A stretch of DNA of 27,045 nucleotides, from contig DASYSA010000617.1 in the NCBI GenBank assembly GCA_036003885.1, positions 1-27,045 of the forward strand, given 5' to 3'. This document shows positions 23,002-27,045 of the stretch, piece after piece (within the stretch, counting starts at the first letter, position 1; each line of letters starts with the position of its first letter). Both the position numbers and the translations under genes were made by a program. Below the pieces are notes generated by a model. The model was not told the DNA's origin. It saw only the letters and a program-made list of their open reading frames with translations, and ran no database searches. This DNA comes from DASYSA01 sp036003885 (lineage in GTDB: Bacteria > Acidobacteriota > Blastocatellia > UBA7656).

Positions 23002-23919
23002 ATGAGTCAGCTACTTCCTCCTTACCACTTCATTCTCGATAAACTGAGCGGCAGCAGGGTCATTCCCTTTCTCGGCGCCGGTGCCTCGCTGGGCGGTCGC
23101 CTGCCGGGTGCGACGTGGAAAAAGGGAGTAAAGGACTTTCTCCCGACGGCCTTCGAACTGGCAGGCTACCTGGCAGATACCACCGAGTTCCCCGGCGGCG
23201 AAATAAGAGAGCTGACGAAAGTGGCCCAGTACTACAGCGTGGTCGGCGGTCGAGGGGCTTTGAACGAGGAACTGCACAGTATCTTCAACTGCGATTACCA
23301 GATGACCTCGCTTCATACTTTCCTGGCTCGCATCCCCGGGCCGCTACTGATTGTCACCACCAACTACGATGATCTGATCGAGCGAGCCCTCGACGAAGAG
23401 AACCGCAGGCTAGGCGATGCCGCGCGGCCTTATGATGTTGTGATTCACACCACGGACGCCGGAAGCGGCGACCGACTGCTGCTGTGGTCGTATGGAGCCT
23501 CGGAGCCGCGCGAGGTCAGTCCAAATAAATTGGACCTCGAGCTTGGAGATAGGTCAATCGTGTACAAGATGCATGGCGCGGTTGATCGGAAACAGGCGTG
23601 CCGCGACCAATACGTCATCACCGAGGATGACTACATAGACTTTCTGGCGCGCATGACGAAAAACAAAGCCATTCCGGCGATCTTCGCCGAGCCGTTTCAG
23701 TCGCGCCACTTCCTGTTCCTCGGATACGGGCTGAACGACTGGAACCTGCGCGTCGTTCTGAACCGGATAGAAAAGGACTTGCGCCGGCCCAAGGGCATCA
23801 GATCGTGGGCAATCCAATACCAGCCGCGCCCGCTCGAGAGGCGTTTTTGGCAGGAGCGCGGCGTCGAAGTCTACGACCAGCTACTCGACGAGTTCGTCGC
23901 TCAACTGGCCTGTCGCTAA
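23002..23919 (+). CDS. SIR2-family NAD-binding protein (SIR2_2 type), probable defence effector
   Basis: The 305-residue protein has the SIR2 Rossmann motifs: FLGAGAS (residues 23-29), TTNYDDLIE with Asn121, and the catalytic-type His191 in VYKMHGAVD. The FLGYGLNDWNLR segment (239-250) is typical of the SIR2_2 group. In known anti-phage systems such domains hydrolyse NAD+ to halt infected cells; that activity is inferred here. The frame is open back to 22843, but AAGGAG precedes the ATG used and the conserved sequence begins there. The nSTAND1-WD40 gene starts 47 bp downstream on the same strand, so they form a likely two-gene operon with sensor and effector on separate proteins. Confidence 0.9.
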   Translation: MSQLLPPYHFILDKLSGSRVIPFLGAGASLGGRLPGATWKKGVKDFLPTAFELAGYLADTTEFPGGEIRELTKVAQYYSVVGGRGALNEELHSIFNCDYQMTSLHTFLARIPGPLLIVTTNYDDLIERALDEENRRLGDAARPYDVVIHTTDAGSGDRLLLWSYGASEPREVSPNKLDLELGDRSIVYKMHGAVDRKQACRDQYVITEDDYIDFLARMTKNKAIPAIFAEPFQSRHFLFLGYGLNDWNLRVVLNRIEKDLRRPKGIRSWAIQYQPRPLERRFWQERGVEVYDQLLDEFVAQLACR

Positions 23920-23966
23920 GGGCGAAGGGTGCAATGATGAAGCGCCAGCAACCGGAGGGTTACCTC

Positions 23967-26900
23967 ATGTCAACCTCAACAAGCATGCCATCCTCAGGAA
24001 GCCTTCGCCGTTCACCGTACCAGGGTTTGATCCCCTACGGCGAAGACGACGCTCCCTATTTCTTCGGTCGCGAGAAAGAGGCGCGCCTGATCGCCGCCAA
24101 TCTCTTCGCCTCACCGCTGACGCTCCTCTACGGCGCAAGCGGCGTAGGCAAGTCTTCGGTGTTGCGCGCGGGCGTCGCGCACCAGTTGCGCCGGCGTGAC
24201 GACCTGCTGGTAGTTGTCTTCAATTCGTGGCAGCGCAATCCGGTCGGCGATCTCATGCAGGCTGTCGCCGCCGCCGCGGATCTCGCCGACCACAATGGCG
24301 GCGACACGACGATGCACCGTCCGACTCGGGACCCCCGGGCGTCATTGGTTGAATTCCTTGCAACCTGCGCTGAACGACTTAATCGCCGCCTGATGATCAT
24401 TCTCGACCAGTTCGAAGAGTATTTCCTGTATCACGCACAGAACGAGGAGTTCGCCACCGAGTTTCCAAAGGCGGTGAGGCAGTCGGATGCGCCGGTGAGT
24501 TTCCTTATCTCGATCCGTGAGGATTTCTACGCCAAGCTGGACCGATTCGAAGGCACTGTCCCGGCGCTTTACGACAACTACCTGCGCCTCGAACACCTCG
24601 ATCGGGAAGCAGCTCAAGTGGCAATCGAAAAGCCGATCGAACAATACAACCGCCGATACGCAAAAGCGGCCAGGCCATTCAGTATCGAACCGGAACTGGT
24701 TGAAGCCGTGTTAAGACAGGTGGAAACGGGACAGGTCATCCTTGGGGAATCCGGGCGTGGTGTAGTCGAGGCAACAAAGTCGCACGAGGATGCCGAGGCG
24801 CGGATTGAGACGCCCTTCCTCCAACTGGTAATGACGCGCCTTTGGGATGAAGAGGTCGGCGAGCGTTCCCATAACCTGCGGCTGCAGACTCTGAGCCATC
24901 TGGGCGGGGCAGAGAACATTGTTCGGAGTCACCTGGACGCCGTGATGAGCGCGCTTCTGCCGCGCGAACAGGAGATCGCCGCAAGTGTTTTTCACTATCT
25001 GGTTACCCCATCCGGCACGAAGATCGCCTACAGTGCGAGCGACCTGGCCGGCTCAGCGGAGCTGGATGAACCCGAGGTAGTTAGCGTCCTGGAAAGACTG
25101 TCGAACGGCGACATCCGCATCCTGCGTCCGGTTGACCCTCCGATCGACCGCCCGACCGCGCTCCGCTACGAAATCTTCCACGATGTGCTGGCACCCGCGA
25201 TCCTGACCTGGCGAACAGGATACGTTCAGGCGCAGGAGCGCGCCGAGGCCCAGCGCCGAGCGGAGGAACAGCAGCGAGAAGCAGAGGAACAGGCTCGCGC
25301 CGGGGAGCAAACGAGGGTGGCCGGCCGCCTTCGCCGCTTGTCCGTGGCTCTGGCAGGGGTGACCTTGCTGGTCCTGGGCTTCGCTGCCTACGCAATGACT
25401 CTGAGAGCTCAGGCGCTCGCCAGTGCAGAGAAAGCCAACCATGCCAGGAATGATGCCGTAGCCGCGGCAGAAGAGGCTGACAAGCAAAAGGCAACGGCCG
25501 AAAAACAAAGCAAGCGGGCCGATCATGAGAAGGTAATTGCCGAAGGAAAGGCAACTGAAGCAGAGAACGCCAGAGCCGAGGCCGATGCTCAACGAGGCAT
25601 CGCCATCGCCGAAGGAGAGTGGGCTAACCATGAGGCCGCCATTGCAACATGCCGCGAACTGACCGCGGCCGCCGCCGGCAATCTGAATTCAGACCCGGAG
25701 TTGAGCGTCTTGCTGGGGATCGAAGCCCTCTCGAAACTCTCAGGACATCCGGTACGTGAGACCAATGAAAAGGAAGCAAAGAGCCTCCTCCACCAGGCCA
25801 TACAGACGTCAAGAGTACGGCTGACGCTGCCCGTCGGTCAGTCAGAGAACCCAGATCTTGCCAACACTGCCCCCATTGATGTGCACTTCAGCTCCGATGA
25901 GAAGCGCGTGGTGATAGTAAGCCGAAACGGCATGGCGACGGTTTGGGACGCGGTGACCGGTAAGAAATCGCTCGTGCTGTCCGGGGTCCTTGAGCAAGTC
26001 GCCGTGACAGCCTTTAGCCCGGATGGCTCCTGGTTCGCTGCCGCCGGCCCCGGCCCTGCCGACAAGAGCAGTGCCGACAAGAGCAGTCCGGCCTCGCGAA
26101 CCAAAGTTCTGTTGTGGGATCTCTCAACTGGAAAACACATCAACGTGGCGTGCGATAGCCGACTGGGGCGGATCTGGAATCTTTCCTTTATCAATGCGGG
26201 AACGCTGGTGGTTGGCGGTGAGGCTGGACATACTGATAGCGAAACCGGTTCGGTGACTCTTCAGCTGTGGGATATCGCAAAGGATCGCTCGATCGAGTTC
26301 TATGACTTGAACAACGGTTCCGCTACAACATCACCTAACCGGGTTGCGTTCAGTTCAGATGCGAAACGCATACTGACTCATGGTGAAAGTGACGAGGCCA
26401 CGGTATGGGAAGCGGCGTCTCGTCGGGTGTTATGGACCACAAAAGCAACAACAGACGTTGCTCTGAGTCCAGATGGAAAACTGGTTGCGGGGGTCATGCC
26501 CATCGGCCATGGTGTTGAGTTAAAGGTGTGGGAGGTCGATTCCGGCCAAGAGGTTCGCAGTTTTTGCTCGCCGGAATGCGGCGGATGCCCGGGACTCTTT
26601 GAGAAGCCTGCTTTCAGCCCGGACGGAAAGAACCTGGCAGCCTCGGCCAGTGAGAGCGGGATTGTAAGATTATGGCAGGTCGCCTCCGGGCGGGCACTAA
26701 TCACCACCTCCGGCTTTTACTCCCGCAACGAGGTTGCTCTTGCGACGACGACGTTTAGCCTGAACGGGAGACGGAGGCTTCAACATCCAACATTTAGCTT
26801 TAGCGCCGATGGCAGGCTGTTTGCGGCGTACAGCGGCTTCGGCACGGTGAAGGTGTGGAGTGCCTCGTCTGGCACTGAGTACTCCACCGTAGCCGGCAAC

Positions 26901-27045
26901 AAAGGCTTCGTCACGTGTATGGCCTTCAGCCCAAGTGGTCAACACCTCATCACTGGCAGCGAGGATGGAATGGCGAGAGTCTGGGATACTTCGCGTTCGC
27001 ACGAGGTATTCACGATATCCAAACTTGGCAATGTACCTGGTGCCG
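23967..27045 (+). CDS. nSTAND1 NTPase with membrane span and WD40 repeats (partial, runs off the window)
   Basis: At least 1026 residues. The N-terminus has the nSTAND1 hallmark SPYQGLIPYGEDDAPYFFGR, Walker A GASGVGKSS (56-64) and Walker B ILDQFEEYF (Asp147, Glu150-Glu151). After a helical region come a charged Glu/Ala-rich coiled coil (about 420-450), one membrane span (about 458-477, LSVALAGVTLLVLGFAAYAM), a second Ala/Glu/Lys-rich coiled coil (about 480-560) and WD40 repeats from about residue 610 to the edge (AFSPDGSWFAAAG, LLWDLSTGK, AFSPDGKNLAASASESG, VRLWQVASG). STAND proteins switch by NTP-driven oligomerisation upon ligand sensing. In-frame ATGs also occur at 23934 and 23937; I prefer the one with GGAGG nine bases ahead. 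It probably senses a trigger and activates the SIR2 partner. Confidence 0.9.
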   Translation, partial: MSTSTSMPSSGSLRRSPYQGLIPYGEDDAPYFFGREKEARLIAANLFASPLTLLYGASGVGKSSVLRAGVAHQLRRRDDLLVVVFNSWQRNPVGDLMQAVAAAADLADHNGGDTTMHRPTRDPRASLVEFLATCAERLNRRLMIILDQFEEYFLYHAQNEEFATEFPKAVRQSDAPVSFLISIREDFYAKLDRFEGTVPALYDNYLRLEHLDREAAQVAIEKPIEQYNRRYAKAARPFSIEPELVEAVLRQVETGQVILGESGRGVVEATKSHEDAEARIETPFLQLVMTRLWDEEVGERSHNLRLQTLSHLGGAENIVRSHLDAVMSALLPREQEIAASVFHYLVTPSGTKIAYSASDLAGSAELDEPEVVSVLERLSNGDIRILRPVDPPIDRPTALRYEIFHDVLAPAILTWRTGYVQAQERAEAQRRAEEQQREAEEQARAGEQTRVAGRLRRLSVALAGVTLLVLGFAAYAMTLRAQALASAEKANHARNDAVAAAEEADKQKATAEKQSKRADHEKVIAEGKATEAENARAEADAQRGIAIAEGEWANHEAAIATCRELTAAAAGNLNSDPELSVLLGIEALSKLSGHPVRETNEKEAKSLLHQAIQTSRVRLTLPVGQSENPDLANTAPIDVHFSSDEKRVVIVSRNGMATVWDAVTGKKSLVLSGVLEQVAVTAFSPDGSWFAAAGPGPADKSSADKSSPASRTKVLLWDLSTGKHINVACDSRLGRIWNLSFINAGTLVVGGEAGHTDSETGSVTLQLWDIAKDRSIEFYDLNNGSATTSPNRVAFSSDAKRILTHGESDEATVWEAASRRVLWTTKATTDVALSPDGKLVAGVMPIGHGVELKVWEVDSGQEVRSFCSPECGGCPGLFEKPAFSPDGKNLAASASESGIVRLWQVASGRALITTSGFYSRNEVALATTTFSLNGRRRLQHPTFSFSADGRLFAAYSGFGTVKVWSASSGTEYSTVAGNKGFVTCMAFSPSGQHLITGSEDGMARVWDTSRSHEVFTISKLGNVPGA

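Noticed and set aside
1..27045. CRISPR array, tRNA or insertion sequence
   Set aside because: No regularly spaced repeats with unique spacers, no cloverleaf or transposase frame was recognised; the repeats present are tandem leader, gene or intergenic copies.

Overview
The window reads as chromosomal DNA of a moderately GC-rich Gram-negative bacterium, most likely an Acidobacteriota member (Blastocatellia-like). This is an inference from the combination of an Oar-type TonB-dependent receptor with a carboxypeptidase-regulatory domain, a repeated-DUF5666 secreted protein, a Yip1-family membrane protein, an exported S9 peptidase and an nSTAND1-WD40 protein. No rRNA or tRNA gene and no CRISPR array was seen. 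Every gene from 1 to about 22555 lies on the minus strand; two plus-strand genes follow at 23002-27045.

Layout along the plus coordinates. 1-56: start of an exported protein, cut by the edge. 57-669: gene-free and repeat-bearing. 670-2676: exported S9 prolyl oligopeptidase. 2958-3677: Yip1-like membrane protein. 3984-6259: ABC exporter (ATPase and permease). 6329-7783: three small peptides, each with a Sec-type signal sequence, a double-glycine motif and four conserved cysteines. 7784-8067: hairpin-rich non-coding DNA. 8068-8634: exported stand-alone C39 peptidase. 8732-9352: membrane-anchored thioredoxin-like protein. 9714-12656: TonB-dependent receptor-like protein. 12704-13807: DUF5666-like protein, overlapping the stop of the next gene. 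13804-20622: type II lanthipeptide cluster, with LanT (C39-ABC), LanM and three mersacidin/lichenicidin-type precursors. 20615-21496: HlyD-like adaptor whose 3' end is built from duplicated leader DNA. 21944-22555: exported NIPSNAP-like protein. 23002-23919 and 23967-end: SIR2 protein plus nSTAND1-WD40 protein, a probable anti-phage pair.

Two peptide-secretion systems appear to sit head to tail. The first is a recognisable class II lanthipeptide pathway: precursors are modified by LanM, then cleaved and exported by LanT with an HlyD-like adaptor. The second is not one I recognise. Its peptides would leave through Sec, be cleaved after Gly-Gly outside the cytoplasmic membrane by an exported C39 protease that carries no ABC domain, and be disulfide-bonded with help from the membrane thioredoxin. 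The adjacent ABC transporter would serve immunity or release. This is the best candidate for an undescribed system in the window.

Five of the six small-peptide genes share one 5'-leader design: a small hairpin, then an A-rich AAACAAACAAA-type stretch, then a strong Shine-Dalgarno. This suggests common high-level expression. Function calls rest on motifs read by eye; no database search was run.
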